Below are positions 1 to 8,008 of a stretch of 64,000 nucleotides of DNA, in pieces; positions within the stretch are counted from its first letter, which is position 1; each line of letters starts with the position of its first letter. Source of the DNA: CAYYKK01 sp046351395 (lineage in GTDB: Bacteria > Myxococcota_A > Polyangia > Polyangiales > Polyangiaceae); contig JAXLYP010000002.1 of NCBI GenBank assembly GCA_046351395.1, forward strand, positions 248,001 to 312,000. Direction: 5' to 3'. The notes under the pieces were generated by a model that saw nothing but the letters and a program-made list of their open reading frames with translations, searched no databases and was not told the DNA's origin. The translations under genes were made by a program, and so were the position numbers.

Positions 1-218
1 ACCTCGGCGCTCTTCAAGCGGTCGAGACACAGCCTGGAGACCACGCGCGCGAGGTAGGCGCGCGGCTCGAGCACGAGCTCACGGTCCGCGCCCTGCCAGC
101 GAAGGAACGCCTCCTGGACGATGTCCTCCGCGTCGGCGACCGAGCCCAGCATCCGGTACGCGACGCCCACGAGGTACCCGCGGTGCGGCTCGAACGTCGA
201 GGCAGGATCGGCGCTCAC
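1..218 (-). CDS. ECF sigma factor, ECF41/SigJ-like (N-terminal part, runs off window)
   Basis: Only the first 72 or so residues lie in the window. Reading from a GTG at 218 gives an N-terminus with the sigma-70 region 2 signature (YRMLGSVADAEDIVQEAFLRW, then a region 2.3/2.4-like YLARVVSRLCLDRLK). The start overlaps the stop of the upstream gene (215-772) as GTGA, so the two are translationally coupled. ECF41 sigma factors are known to sit beside carboxymuconolactone-decarboxylase-like genes and usually carry a SnoaL-like C-terminal regulatory extension. That part is outside the window. The neighbour and the promoter at 796-822 are what favour ECF41 over other ECF groups. Confidence 0.85.
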   Translation of the reverse strand, partial: MSADPASTFEPHRGYLVGVAYRMLGSVADAEDIVQEAFLRWQGADRELVLEPRAYLARVVSRLCLDRLKSAE

Positions 219-772
219 GCAGCCGCCTCCTCTGGACGGGCGTGCATCCGGATGGGCTCGCCGGCGACGACGACGCGCTGACACGATCTCCCGTGGCCGA
301 GTGCGTACTTCAGCGTCGGATACAGGCGCGCGCTGACGAGGCAGAACGCGATCGACACGAGCCCTCGCTGGCCGAAGCGGCGCACGATCTCCTCACGCAG
401 CGGATCGGCCGCGGGATCGTGCGCGAGCGACGCGCGCCCGAACTCGACCCCGAGCCGCACGTCGGGGCTCAGCGCGTCGAGGTCGCCGCGCAGGACGGCA
501 GCGATCGTCCGCCGATCCACGCCCTCCTTGAGCGCCATCGTGACCATGAGCTGCGTGCACGGGCCACAATCCTCGACGAGCGTGCCCACGAGCTTCACGG
601 CAAACGCCACGTCCGCCGGGACGCCCTTCCGGTACCCGCTCAGCTCTGCGGCGCGCGCAAACTTCATGAACGCCCCGAGATCCGCCGCGAGCACGTCCCG
701 CGCATAGCTCATGTCGTAGTCGAACTCGCGCTCGAACGCCGCGAGCTTCCTACCGATCCACCACTTGATCAT
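215..772 (-). CDS. Carboxymuconolactone decarboxylase / AhpD-like protein
   Basis: About 185 residues, all-helical in appearance, with a CxxC motif (EDCGPCTQLMV) in the position where AhpD-like proteins carry their redox cysteines. Start chosen at the ATG at 772 (MIKWWIGRKL) because AAGGAGAC lies 8 nt upstream; a longer frame to 823 would run into the promoter. It overlaps the sigma gene by 4 nt. CMD-like proteins are the C member of the COE genes (CMD, oxidoreductase, epimerase) that ECF41 sigma factors typically control, so it is probably a target of the adjacent sigma factor. The substrate is unknown; peroxide or aldehyde detoxification is only a family-level guess. Confidence 0.8.
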   Translation of the reverse strand: MIKWWIGRKLAAFEREFDYDMSYARDVLAADLGAFMKFARAAELSGYRKGVPADVAFAVKLVGTLVEDCGPCTQLMVTMALKEGVDRRTIAAVLRGDLDALSPDVRLGVEFGRASLAHDPAADPLREEIVRRFGQRGLVSIAFCLVSARLYPTLKYALGHGRSCQRVVVAGEPIRMHARPEEAAA

Positions 773-795
773 GGATTCGTCTCCTTCGACGCGGA

Positions 796-822
796 GACGA
801 GGCGGCGCTCCATGGTGTGACA
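796..822 (-). promoter_or_regulatory. ECF41-type promoter of the decarboxylase-sigma operon
   Basis: Read on the minus strand there is TGTCACA (816-822), a 16-nt spacer and CGTC (796-799), 24 nt before the ATG at 772. TGTCACA / CGTC is the -35/-10 pair described for ECF41 sigma factors. Its place directly upstream of the operon encoding the sigma factor suggests autoregulation. I matched it by eye. Confidence 0.7.
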
Positions 823-841
823 CGACCTCGCGCGAAAGCGC

Positions 842-1468
842 TCAGCGCCCGGAGCGGGGCCGTCGGAGGGCGCCGTGCAGCACGAGCGCGATGAGCTTCC
901 GGACGAACTCGGGCTCGAGCGTGTCGCTCCACATCGCGCAGGAGCTCAGCGCCCCCGCGAGGGTGTCCGTGAGGAGCTCCAGATCCGTCTCGGGGGGAAG
1001 CTCTCCCCTCTCCACGGCGCGCGCCAGCACCGCGCGCGGGACGAGCGGATGCTCCCGCCTGAGCGTGCGAACGAGCGCTTGGAGCTCCGGCTCGTCCCGT
1101 CCGGTGAGGATGGCGCGCCGGATGCCGCGGCCGCGCGGCGTGCTCATCACCTCGGCCTTGTGAACGAGCAGCACCTCGAGATCCTTCGCGAGCTCTCCGG
1201 TGTCGGGCGTGACCTCGTCGGCGGCGCGGAGATCGAGGAGCGCCGCGCTCACGAGCGCGCCTTTCGTCGGCCAGCGCCGGTAGATCGTCGTCTTGTTGAC
1301 GCCCGCGCGCGTCGCGACCTCGTCCATGGAGAACGCCCCGTATCCGCGCTCCGCGAAGACCTCGATCGCCGCAGCGTAGACGTCCCTCACGACGCGCGCG
1401 CTCCGCCCGCCCGTCCGTGCTCTCGGCAGACGCGCTCCGTCCGCTTCTCGCAGCTCCTTCGTCTCCAC
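842..1468 (-). CDS. TetR/AcrR-family transcriptional repressor
   Basis: An N-terminal helix-turn-helix (FSMDEVATRAGVNKTTIYRR, about residues 45-65) is followed by a C-terminal ligand-binding region of the TetR_C type. It is divergent from the efflux genes at 1569-4471 and is probably their repressor, with a hydrophobic drug-like inducer. Two in-frame GTG starts exist, at 1477 and 1468. The AAGGAG at 1479-1484 is 1 nt from the first and 10 nt from the second, so 1468 is preferred. Two palindromic operators lie in the shared promoter region, one over its own predicted transcription start, so it should repress itself too. Confidence 0.9.
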   Translation of the reverse strand: METKELREADGARLPRARTGGRSARVVRDVYAAAIEVFAERGYGAFSMDEVATRAGVNKTTIYRRWPTKGALVSAALLDLRAADEVTPDTGELAKDLEVLLVHKAEVMSTPRGRGIRRAILTGRDEPELQALVRTLRREHPLVPRAVLARAVERGELPPETDLELLTDTLAGALSSCAMWSDTLEPEFVRKLIALVLHGALRRPRSGR

Positions 1469-1487
1469 GCGACCCACACTCCTTAAT

Positions 1488-1502
1488 GCAACGAGTAGTT
1501 GC
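1488..1502. promoter_or_regulatory. Operator 1 for the TetR repressor
   Basis: Perfect inverted repeat GCAAC-gagta-GTTGC. It overlaps the -35 of the rightward efflux promoter (1499-1504) and the predicted transcription start of the leftward tetR promoter. The half-sites are identical to operator 2, centred 41 bp away. Confidence 0.75.
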
Positions 1503-1526
1503 TTTTGTAAAGCGGACTGCTATTTA
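1499..1526 (+). promoter_or_regulatory. Rightward promoter for the efflux operon
   Basis: TTGCTT (1499-1504), 16-nt spacer, TATTTA (1521-1526). The predicted start near 1533 falls inside operator 2. The AT-rich -10 stands out in this GC-rich DNA. Confidence 0.55.
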
Positions 1527-1532
1527 TCGCAA
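1504..1532 (-). promoter_or_regulatory. Leftward promoter for the TetR gene
   Basis: On the minus strand TTGCGA (1527-1532), 17-nt spacer, TACAAA (1504-1509). It is interleaved with the rightward promoter, and its predicted start near 1497 lies inside operator 1. Confidence 0.5.
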
Positions 1533-1543
1533 CTAGATGTTGC
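1529..1543. promoter_or_regulatory. Operator 2 for the TetR repressor
   Basis: GCAAC-tagat-GTTGC, extended by one pair to CGCAAC...GTTGCG (1528-1544). It lies over the -35 of the leftward tetR promoter and just downstream of the rightward -10, so occupancy would block both promoters. It has the same half-sites as operator 1. Confidence 0.75.
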
Positions 1544-1568
1544 GTTTGTGGGTCGCGGAGGCGAGTCG

Positions 1569-2879
1569 ATGAGCGGAGAGGCGAGCGAGACGGTCAAGGA
1601 ACCTGTCCATCCTGCGGGCGCGGAGCGGGAGGCGCCGAAGCCGCCTCGCAAGCGGCGCACGTGGATCGTGGCCGTGCTCGTCGCGATCGTGGGAGGCGCC
1701 GGCGCCTTCTGGTGGTTCCAGCACCACGGCCTCGAGTCGACCGACGACGCCCAGATCGACGCGGACGTCGTCGCCGTGCCGAGCCGCGCCGCGGGGTACG
1801 TGACGGCGATCCATTTCACAGACAATCAGCGCGTCGAGGCGGGCGACTTGCTGGTCGAGCTCGACAGCCGCGCCGCCGAGGGCCGCGTCGCGCAGGCGCA
1901 AGCCGAGCTCGACGCCGCGCGCGCGAGCAGCGAGGCCGCGGCGGCGACCGCGCGCCTCACGGAGTCGAACGCGCGCGCAGGCAAGGACGTCGCGAAGGCG
2001 GGACTCACCGGCGCCAGCATCGCGGTGACGTCGACGTACAACCAAATCACGGAGGCGGAGGCGAACGCCGCCGCGGTCCGCGCGAACCGGGACAAGGCGA
2101 AGACGGATCTCGACCGCACGCAGGCGCTCGTCTCCGCCGGTGCGCTCCCTGGGTCCCAGCTCGACAGCGCGAAGAGCGCCTACGACTCGCAGCAGGCCCT
2201 CCTCGAGCAGGCGGAGGCGCGCGTCGTCACGCTGCGGTCGAACGGATCGCAGGCGCAGGCGAAGGTCACCGAGGCGTCCGCGCGCCTCGGGCAGGCGGAC
2301 ACCGTCGACGCGCAGATCGCCGAGGCGCAGGCGCGCGCGAACGCGGCGCTCGCGCGCGTGGCTACGGCGCAAGCGGCGCTCGACCTCGCGAAGCTCGACC
2401 TCTCGTTCACGAAGATCTACGCGCCGCGCGCCGGCATCGTGAGCAAGCGCAGCGTCTCCGTCGGCCAGATGGTGGGCGTCGGCACGCCCGTGCTGATGAT
2501 CGTCCCCCAGGACGACGTCTGGGTGACCGCGAACCTGAAGGAGACCCAGCTCGCGAACGTGCGCGTCGGGCAGCCCGTCACGCTCCAGGTCGACGCGTAC
2601 GGGCGGTCGCTCCACGGCACCGTGGAGAGCTTCTCCGGCGCGACCGGCGCGCGGTTCGCGCTCCTCCCGCCCGACAACGCGACGGGCAACTACACGAAGG
2701 TGGTGCAGCGCGTCCCCGTGAGAATCCACATCGACTCCCCGCCCGCGGACGTCCCGCTGCTCCCTGGACTCTCCGTCGAGCTCACGATCGATACGCGCCA
2801 CTCCGTGGATGGAGCCGCGGCCGCTCGAGCGCCCGCGGCGCGCGCACCGGAGTCGCCGCCGGGAGCCTCCGCGCAATGA
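1569..2879 (+). CDS. emrA: HlyD/EmrA-family membrane-fusion protein
   Basis: 436 residues. A short basic cytoplasmic N-terminus is followed by one membrane segment (about residues 32-50), the EmrA-type STDDAQIDADV motif, a biotinyl-lipoyl-like hairpin, a long Ala/Gln-rich coiled coil (about 95-270), the second lipoyl half (ARAGIVSKRSVSVGQMVGVG) and a beta-barrel region. It forms the periplasmic adaptor of a tripartite pump with the MFS protein that follows (4-nt overlap at 2876-2879). The start at 1569 has GGAGG 7 nt upstream; an upstream GTG at 1548 lacks a site. The C-terminal tail is Ala/Pro-rich. No outer-membrane partner is adjacent, so a shared TolC-like protein must serve it. Confidence 0.9.
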   Translation: MSGEASETVKEPVHPAGAEREAPKPPRKRRTWIVAVLVAIVGGAGAFWWFQHHGLESTDDAQIDADVVAVPSRAAGYVTAIHFTDNQRVEAGDLLVELDSRAAEGRVAQAQAELDAARASSEAAAATARLTESNARAGKDVAKAGLTGASIAVTSTYNQITEAEANAAAVRANRDKAKTDLDRTQALVSAGALPGSQLDSAKSAYDSQQALLEQAEARVVTLRSNGSQAQAKVTEASARLGQADTVDAQIAEAQARANAALARVATAQAALDLAKLDLSFTKIYAPRAGIVSKRSVSVGQMVGVGTPVLMIVPQDDVWVTANLKETQLANVRVGQPVTLQVDAYGRSLHGTVESFSGATGARFALLPPDNATGNYTKVVQRVPVRIHIDSPPADVPLLPGLSVELTIDTRHSVDGAAAARAPAARAPESPPGASAQ

Positions 2880-4471
2880 GCACGGTCGCGCCGGGCGCGC
2901 CGCCCGTCGCGCCGCTCGCGGCCGCCGCGCGCTCCGAGAAGTCGCGCCGGTGGCTCATCGCCGTGAGCGTCGCGCTCGGCGCGCTCCTCGAGATCGTCGA
3001 CAGCTCGATCGTCAACGTCGCGATCCCGCAGATGCAGGCGAGCCTCGGCGCCACGCTGAGCGAGGTCGGCTGGGTCGTGACGTCGTACGCGATCGCGAAC
3101 GTCATCATCCTGCCGCTGTCCGCCTGGCTCGGTGATCGCTTCGGCAAGACGCGGTTCTTCGTGTTCTCCCTCGTCGCGTTCGTCGCTTCGTCCGTGCTGT
3201 GCGGGCTCTCGACGAGCCTCTCGATGCTCGTGTTCGCGCGCGTCCTCCAGGGGCTGTTCGGAGGTGGTCTGCTCGCGAAGGCGCAGTCGATCCTGTTCGA
3301 AACGTTTCCGAAGGAGGAGCAAGCGCAGGCTCAGGCGCTCTTCGGCATCGTCGCGATCGCGGGCCCCGCCATCGGCCCCACGCTCGGCGGCTACATCGTG
3401 ACGAACCTCGACTGGCGGTGGATCTTCTACATCAACGTCCCCATCGGGATCGTCGCGATCCTGATGGCCGGGACGTTCCTCCCGAAGGACGGCCCGCCCA
3501 AGTCGACGTCGGGCGTCGACTGGTTCTCCATCCTCCTGCTCGCGTCGGGCCTCGGCGCCATGCAGACACTCCTCGAGGAGGGCGCGTCGCACGACTGGTT
3601 CGCGTCGTGGATGATCCGGGGCTGCGGCGCCATCACCCTCGTGGCGCTCGTGTGGTTCGTCCTGCGGCAGCTCGGCACCGACAACCCCGTCGTCGATCTG
3701 CGCGTCCTGCGCCACCGGTCCCTCTGGATTGGCTGCCTCGTCTCCGCGGTGATCGGCATGGGCCTCTACGGCGCGCTCTTCGCCGTGCCGATCTTCGCGC
3801 AGACGAGCCTCCACTTCACCTCTCAGCAGACGGGCATGCTGCTCCTCCCCGGCGCGCTGACGAGCGCGTTCACGATGCCGATCGCGGCGAAGCTCCTCGG
3901 CAAGTTCGACCCGCGCGCGCTCATCATCGCGGGCGCGTCCATCGTCGTCGGTGCCATGCTCTGGCTCGCGTCGCTGAACCCGACGATGGGCGCGGACGAT
4001 CTGTTCTGGCCGCTCATCCTCCGGGGAGGCGGCACCGTGTTCATGTTCCTGCCGATGAGCATGGCGGCGCTCGGATCGGTGCCCGTGCACGAGATATCGA
4101 AGGCGACGGGCCTCTACAACCTGACGCGGCAGATCGGCGGCGGCGTCGGCATCGCCATCCTGACGACGCTGCTGTCCTCCAGACAATCGTTCCATCGCGC
4201 CGTGCTCGTGGAGAAGCTCTCGGCGACCGATCCGGCCGTCCTGCGGCGACTCGACACCATGACGGGCGGGTTCGTCGCGCGCGGGTTCGATCCCGTCGAG
4301 GCGAAGCGAAAGGCGCTCCTCTTGCTCGACGGGGGCGCGAGCGCGCAGGCGGCCGTGATGTCCTTCGCAGACACCTTCTGGATGGTCGCGGTCGTCTTCA
4401 TCGCCTCCGCTCCGCTGGTGCTCCTGCTGGGCAAAAGCAACCGAAGGGCGACCATCGGCGGCGGTCACTGA
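2876..4471 (+). CDS. emrB: DHA2-family MFS drug efflux permease (EmrB/QacA type)
   Basis: 531 residues with the hydrophobic profile of a 14-TM DHA2 transporter. TM1 contains LEIVDSSIVNVAIPQM, the D..IVNVA motif typical of the family. Loop 2-3 has motif A (WLGDRFGKTR) and TM5 has antiporter motif C (GPAIGPTLGG). It should exchange protons for hydrophobic drugs or dyes together with the preceding adaptor. ATG overlaps the adaptor stop (ATGA), giving strict coupling. Expression should be derepressed when ligand releases the TetR protein from the operators at 1488 and 1529. Confidence 0.93.
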   Translation: MSTVAPGAPPVAPLAAAARSEKSRRWLIAVSVALGALLEIVDSSIVNVAIPQMQASLGATLSEVGWVVTSYAIANVIILPLSAWLGDRFGKTRFFVFSLVAFVASSVLCGLSTSLSMLVFARVLQGLFGGGLLAKAQSILFETFPKEEQAQAQALFGIVAIAGPAIGPTLGGYIVTNLDWRWIFYINVPIGIVAILMAGTFLPKDGPPKSTSGVDWFSILLLASGLGAMQTLLEEGASHDWFASWMIRGCGAITLVALVWFVLRQLGTDNPVVDLRVLRHRSLWIGCLVSAVIGMGLYGALFAVPIFAQTSLHFTSQQTGMLLLPGALTSAFTMPIAAKLLGKFDPRALIIAGASIVVGAMLWLASLNPTMGADDLFWPLILRGGGTVFMFLPMSMAALGSVPVHEISKATGLYNLTRQIGGGVGIAILTTLLSSRQSFHRAVLVEKLSATDPAVLRRLDTMTGGFVARGFDPVEAKRKALLLLDGGASAQAAVMSFADTFWMVAVVFIASAPLVLLLGKSNRRATIGGGH

Positions 4472-4557
4472 GATCCGCGGAGGCGCGCGGCACGAAGGAG
4501 CGCGGCCGGCGCGCTCGAGAAGGAGCCGGTCGACTCGAGCAGCAGTAAGCTCCGCGC

Positions 4558-6315
4558 ATGCGGAGCCGACCGACGGTCAAGCTGTACCTGACGCCGAACG
4601 CCCTCTATCCAGGGAGCCGCCTCGAGGCCGAGCTCGTGCTGACGAGCCGGTCCGACACCCCTTGCAATGGCATCCGCCTCACGCTGCGCGGGCAGGAGAG
4701 GCGGTATCGAAAGACTGTCCGGTCGGGCAACACGAGCCGGCGCGTGTACCACGAGCGCGAGGTCGTCGCTCTCCGCGCGGAGTTCCCGGCGGTCCTGCTC
4801 TCGCGAGGAGATCACACGCGCAAGGCGGTGTTCGATGTGCCGCACGACGCGCCGCCTTCGTACAAGAGCGACTCGGCCGAGATCAGCTACGAGATCGCCG
4901 TCCACGTCGACATCCCGTGGTGGCCCGATCGGCGCGACGCCTACGTCGTCCGGGTGCTCGTGCCGCCCTCCGAGCGGCGCGAAGCGGAGCCGGCGGCCCG
5001 CTACACGTCCCACCCGGAGCCGGAGGGAAAAGACCTCTTCATCGAGGCGTCGCTCGAGACGCTCGACCTCGTGCCCGGGCAGAACGTCGAGGGGGCGGTC
5101 TCGCTCGCGAACGTGGCGCACCACCGCGTGAAGGGCGTGGATCTCGCTCTGGTCGCCATCGAGTCACCCCTCGTGCAAAGCTCCCTCGGGCCAGCCGAGG
5201 TGCTGCGGTCCACCTGGACGCTCGTCGACGGGAAGCCTTCGGAGGGGCAGCCCGTCCGATTCGCGATCGAGATTCCGAAGGCGGAGACACCGGATTTCGA
5301 GACGCCGTTCATCTCGCTGACGCACTCGCTCGAGGTCCGCGCGCGCATCTCGCTCGGTCGTGACCAGACGATATCCCTCCCTGCGCGAGTCTCGGCCGCG
5401 GGATCCGTGCGAAAGGCGCGGAAGGCGCGACCGGCGGCGCTCGGCAGCGACAAGCGCGCCGCGAATTGGCAGCGCGCGCTCGCCGCCCTCGGGCGGCCCG
5501 AGGTGGAGATCGTCTCCGTCGATCCCGTCTCGGACGAGGCCGTGCTCGCGAGTGGGGGCCGAACCCTTCGGGTGAGCGCCGAGCTGCGTGGCGACGAGGG
5601 ATCGTTCCTCGTCGCGCGCGCGGCGTGGCCGAGCCTCGGCCTCGGCCTCTCCCTCCGCGATCGCCGGTGGAAGGATCTCGGGGGCATCGATCTGGGTGGG
5701 GAGTGGGACGAGCGGTTCGTCGTGCGAGGCCGCGATCCCGAGCAGATCAAGCTCTTCTTGGACGCTCGAACGAGGAGGTACCTCGAGGCCTTCGCGGACG
5801 TGTCGATCACGGATCGCGAGGGCTACGTCGCGGTGAAGGGGTCGTCCCACAAGGCGAAGCCCCTCGGGCAATTCCTCGGCGCGGCGATCGACTTCGACGC
5901 GTGGCTCGGTGAAGCGTACGCGAGCGTTCCACCGCCACCGGCACTCGCCGATGCCGCGCCCGCCTGGTCGGACTTCGCGTCGAAGTGGGGGGCCACGTTC
6001 CACCCGGGCGACTTCTCGATCGACGATCTCGACGTGAGCGGGCTGCCGATGCGGATCCGGCAGCGCTTCGCCGAGGCGACGCCCGAGACGACGAACATCG
6101 AGGTCTTGCCCATCGAGGGACTCACGCTGCCCGCGGACTTTGCGAGCTCGATGAGCGCCGCCCTCGAGCGCGCCGTCACGGTGACGGACAAGGGGGGCGT
6201 CCGCGTCGCGCTCGCGCTCGCGCGCGACCCGAGCGAGATCGAGCCGCTCCTCGAAGCGCTGAGCGCGAGCCTGCGCAAGCTCCTGAAGGGGGAGACGGTG
6301 GGCCCCTACCGGTGA
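4558..6315 (+). CDS. Arrestin-fold (Spo0M-like) protein of unknown function
   Basis: 585 residues, no signal peptide. Residues 1-140 look like an arrestin-type beta-sandwich (VKLYLTPNALYPGSRLEAELVL, then ISYEIAVHVDIPWWPDRRD), and residues 160-285 look like the second arrestin lobe with the characteristic basic linker after it. Residues 300-585 form a region I cannot assign: it starts from an AALGRPEVEIVSVDP motif and ends in an alpha/beta segment. Spo0M and eukaryotic arrestins share this two-lobe fold and act as adaptors rather than enzymes. The gene stands alone, 86 bp after the efflux permease and convergent with 6338-6679. Confidence 0.6.
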   Translation: MRSRPTVKLYLTPNALYPGSRLEAELVLTSRSDTPCNGIRLTLRGQERRYRKTVRSGNTSRRVYHEREVVALRAEFPAVLLSRGDHTRKAVFDVPHDAPPSYKSDSAEISYEIAVHVDIPWWPDRRDAYVVRVLVPPSERREAEPAARYTSHPEPEGKDLFIEASLETLDLVPGQNVEGAVSLANVAHHRVKGVDLALVAIESPLVQSSLGPAEVLRSTWTLVDGKPSEGQPVRFAIEIPKAETPDFETPFISLTHSLEVRARISLGRDQTISLPARVSAAGSVRKARKARPAALGSDKRAANWQRALAALGRPEVEIVSVDPVSDEAVLASGGRTLRVSAELRGDEGSFLVARAAWPSLGLGLSLRDRRWKDLGGIDLGGEWDERFVVRGRDPEQIKLFLDARTRRYLEAFADVSITDREGYVAVKGSSHKAKPLGQFLGAAIDFDAWLGEAYASVPPPPALADAAPAWSDFASKWGATFHPGDFSIDDLDVSGLPMRIRQRFAEATPETTNIEVLPIEGLTLPADFASSMSAALERAVTVTDKGGVRVALALARDPSEIEPLLEALSASLRKLLKGETVGPYR

Positions 6316-6337
6316 GTACGGCCAGCGCGCCGGGATG

Positions 6338-6679
6338 TCACCAACGCAGGACGACGCTCGCACCGAGCGAGCACGGGGTGAGGAACGCTCCGCGGCCGGC
6401 GGAGTCGATGGGGGAGAGAGGCATGCCGCCCGTCGCCGCGATGGCGGCCGCGCGCGGTGGAACCGCGTATCTCTTCTCGAGCCACGACTTTCGCTCCGAG
6501 AACGACGCGGTCCACCAGTCGAAGACCTCGGATCGCTGCGTCGGCCGATCGGTCACGAGGATCGGGGGGCTGAAGCGCGGATCCCAGTCGCCGGCTTCCG
6601 GGGGACGGGCCTCTGCGGTCGAGGCAACGACGGTCGCGAGGACCGCGGCAACAGCGGTGAACGCGGTGGTTCGTTTCAT
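6338..6679 (-). CDS. Small exported protein of unknown function
   Basis: 113 residues. MKRTTAFTAVAAVLATVVAS followed by TAEA is a classic Sec signal peptide with a likely cleavage after AEA. The mature part is about 88 residues with several Trp and one Cys, and no family I recognise. It starts with DWDPRFSPPILVTDRP and ends in GASVVLRW, which could be a terminal outer-membrane-type strand. A longer frame extends to 6778, but the signal peptide fixes the start at 6679. The first part of the opposite strand has been counted in some frames as an aminotransferase N-terminus; the signal peptide argues against that. Confidence 0.6.
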   Translation of the reverse strand: MKRTTAFTAVAAVLATVVASTAEARPPEAGDWDPRFSPPILVTDRPTQRSEVFDWWTASFSERKSWLEKRYAVPPRAAAIAATGGMPLSPIDSAGRGAFLTPCSLGASVVLRW

Positions 6680-6760
6680 GTGCTCGCGGAGTGCAAGCGG
6701 CTCGCCAGCGCGGCGTGGAACGGTGCCTCGGCGCGCGCACCGGAACCCCCGGCACGTGGC

Positions 6761-7876
6761 GTGCTCCGTCGTGTGCACGTGGACGAGCGGATCGATCGCC
6801 TCCAGCGGCGCTGCGCGGCGCAGCCCGGTCTACTGACGCTCGGCGGCGGACTACCGGCGCTCGAGGCGATCCCGCGCGATGCGCTCGCGGCGGCCTCGGC
6901 GCGCGCGCTCGCCGACCCGTCGATGCAGGCGCTGCAATATGGCTGGCCCGAAGGGGACGAGGAGCTCCGCACGTGGGTCGCGCGCCGCCTCTCGCGCCGC
7001 GGGCGTCCGACGAAGGCCGACGAGATCATCGTCACGAGCGGCGCGCAGCAGGGGCTCGCGATCAGCGCCTCTCTGCTCGCCGAGGAGGTCGCCGAGATCG
7101 CGGTCCCCGATGCGTGCTACCCCGGGGCGCTCGACGTCTTCCGCGCTCGATTGGCGCTCACCGGCATCGCTGGGGACCGCGGCCGACCGCCCCACGAGGG
7201 CGCGCGCACGGCTCAGTACCGGATGACCGGAACAGACAATCCCACAGGCGCGCTGTTCGACGCGGACGAGGCTCGGCGCCGAGTGGAGGAGGGCGCGCCC
7301 GTGATCCTCGACGAGGCGTACGCCGAGCTCGTCTTCGACGGCGAGACCCGCGTCGACGCGGGCCTCGCCGCGGCGGAGGGCGTGTGGTGGGTGGGTACGT
7401 TCTCGAAGACCCTCGCCCCCGGACTGCGCGTCGGTTGGCTGATCCCGCCTCGCGCGTGGCACGCGCGCGCGGTCGAAGCGAAGCGCGCGATGGATCTCCA
7501 AACGAACTCGACCGGACAACGCGTGCTCGCGCAGCTCCTCGGTGGCCTCGACTACGACGCCCACCTCGACCGGCTCCGCGCGCTCTATCGCCGGCGCGCG
7601 GAGCGCCTCACGGACGCGCTCCGGGGTTGGATCCCCGATTGGAATTTCGCCACTTCGCGGGGCGGCTTTGCGCTCTGGATCGAGACCGGCCGGGTGGGCA
7701 GCGAGCTCGACCTCTTGACGCAGGCCATGCACGAAGGCGTGAGCTTCGACCCCGGCCAGTCGTTCCGCCGCACCCCGAGCCCGCTCGTCGCGCTCCGTCT
7801 GTCTTATTCGAGCATCGACGAGCAGGACATCGAGGCGGCAGCGCAGCGGCTCGGCCGCGCGTGGCGCGCTCTCTGA
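6761..7876 (+). CDS. PLP-dependent aminotransferase, class I/II (MocR/LysN-like)
   Basis: About 371 residues. Fold-type I landmarks are in order: LTLGGGLPALEAIP near the N-terminus, TSGAQQGL (PLP phosphate contact), TDNPTG, ILDEAYAEL (Asp and Tyr contacting PLP) and the Schiff-base lysine in GTFSKTLAPGLRVGWL, the SK..APG.R.GW pattern of the 2-aminoadipate / MocR C-domain subgroup. No GntR DNA-binding domain precedes it. The start is uncertain: GTG at 6761, 6773 and 6779 are all possible and none has a good ribosome site. The frame stays open back to 6335, but that part is antisense to a signal-peptide gene and has no conserved content. Confidence 0.85.
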   Translation: MLRRVHVDERIDRLQRRCAAQPGLLTLGGGLPALEAIPRDALAAASARALADPSMQALQYGWPEGDEELRTWVARRLSRRGRPTKADEIIVTSGAQQGLAISASLLAEEVAEIAVPDACYPGALDVFRARLALTGIAGDRGRPPHEGARTAQYRMTGTDNPTGALFDADEARRRVEEGAPVILDEAYAELVFDGETRVDAGLAAAEGVWWVGTFSKTLAPGLRVGWLIPPRAWHARAVEAKRAMDLQTNSTGQRVLAQLLGGLDYDAHLDRLRALYRRRAERLTDALRGWIPDWNFATSRGGFALWIETGRVGSELDLLTQAMHEGVSFDPGQSFRRTPSPLVALRLSYSSIDEQDIEAAAQRLGRAWRAL

Positions 7877-8008
7877 CTACTTCTTGAGCGCCTTCAGTCC
7901 GAGGAAGATCAAGAGCGCGCCGCCCAGTCCGCCTCCGAGCAAGAGGTAGAGCAGCGACCAACCCGCGGCGAGCATCGGCGGAGAAGCGAGCATCAGTTCG
8001 TTGACCAT
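7877..8008 (-). CDS. 43-residue single-pass membrane protein
   Basis: ATG at 8008 with AGGAG 8 nt upstream and a stop at 7877, abutting the aminotransferase stop. The peptide has a polar N-terminus (MVNELMLASPP), one membrane helix with a Gly-rich core (LLYLLLGGGLGGALLIFLGL) and a positively charged KALKK tail, so N-out/C-in orientation is likely. No family is recognised. The ribosome site, the helix and the charged tail make it more likely real than chance. Small one-helix proteins often modulate a larger membrane protein; which one is unknown. Confidence 0.55.
   Translation of the reverse strand: MVNELMLASPPMLAAGWSLLYLLLGGGLGGALLIFLGLKALKK

Noticed and set aside
1533..2876. 447-codon minus-strand frame opposite emrA
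   Set aside because: Arg-rich shadow; it would also cross the operator region.
6335..6760. N-terminal extension of the aminotransferase
   Set aside because: It is antisense to a gene with a clear signal peptide and adds no conserved residues.
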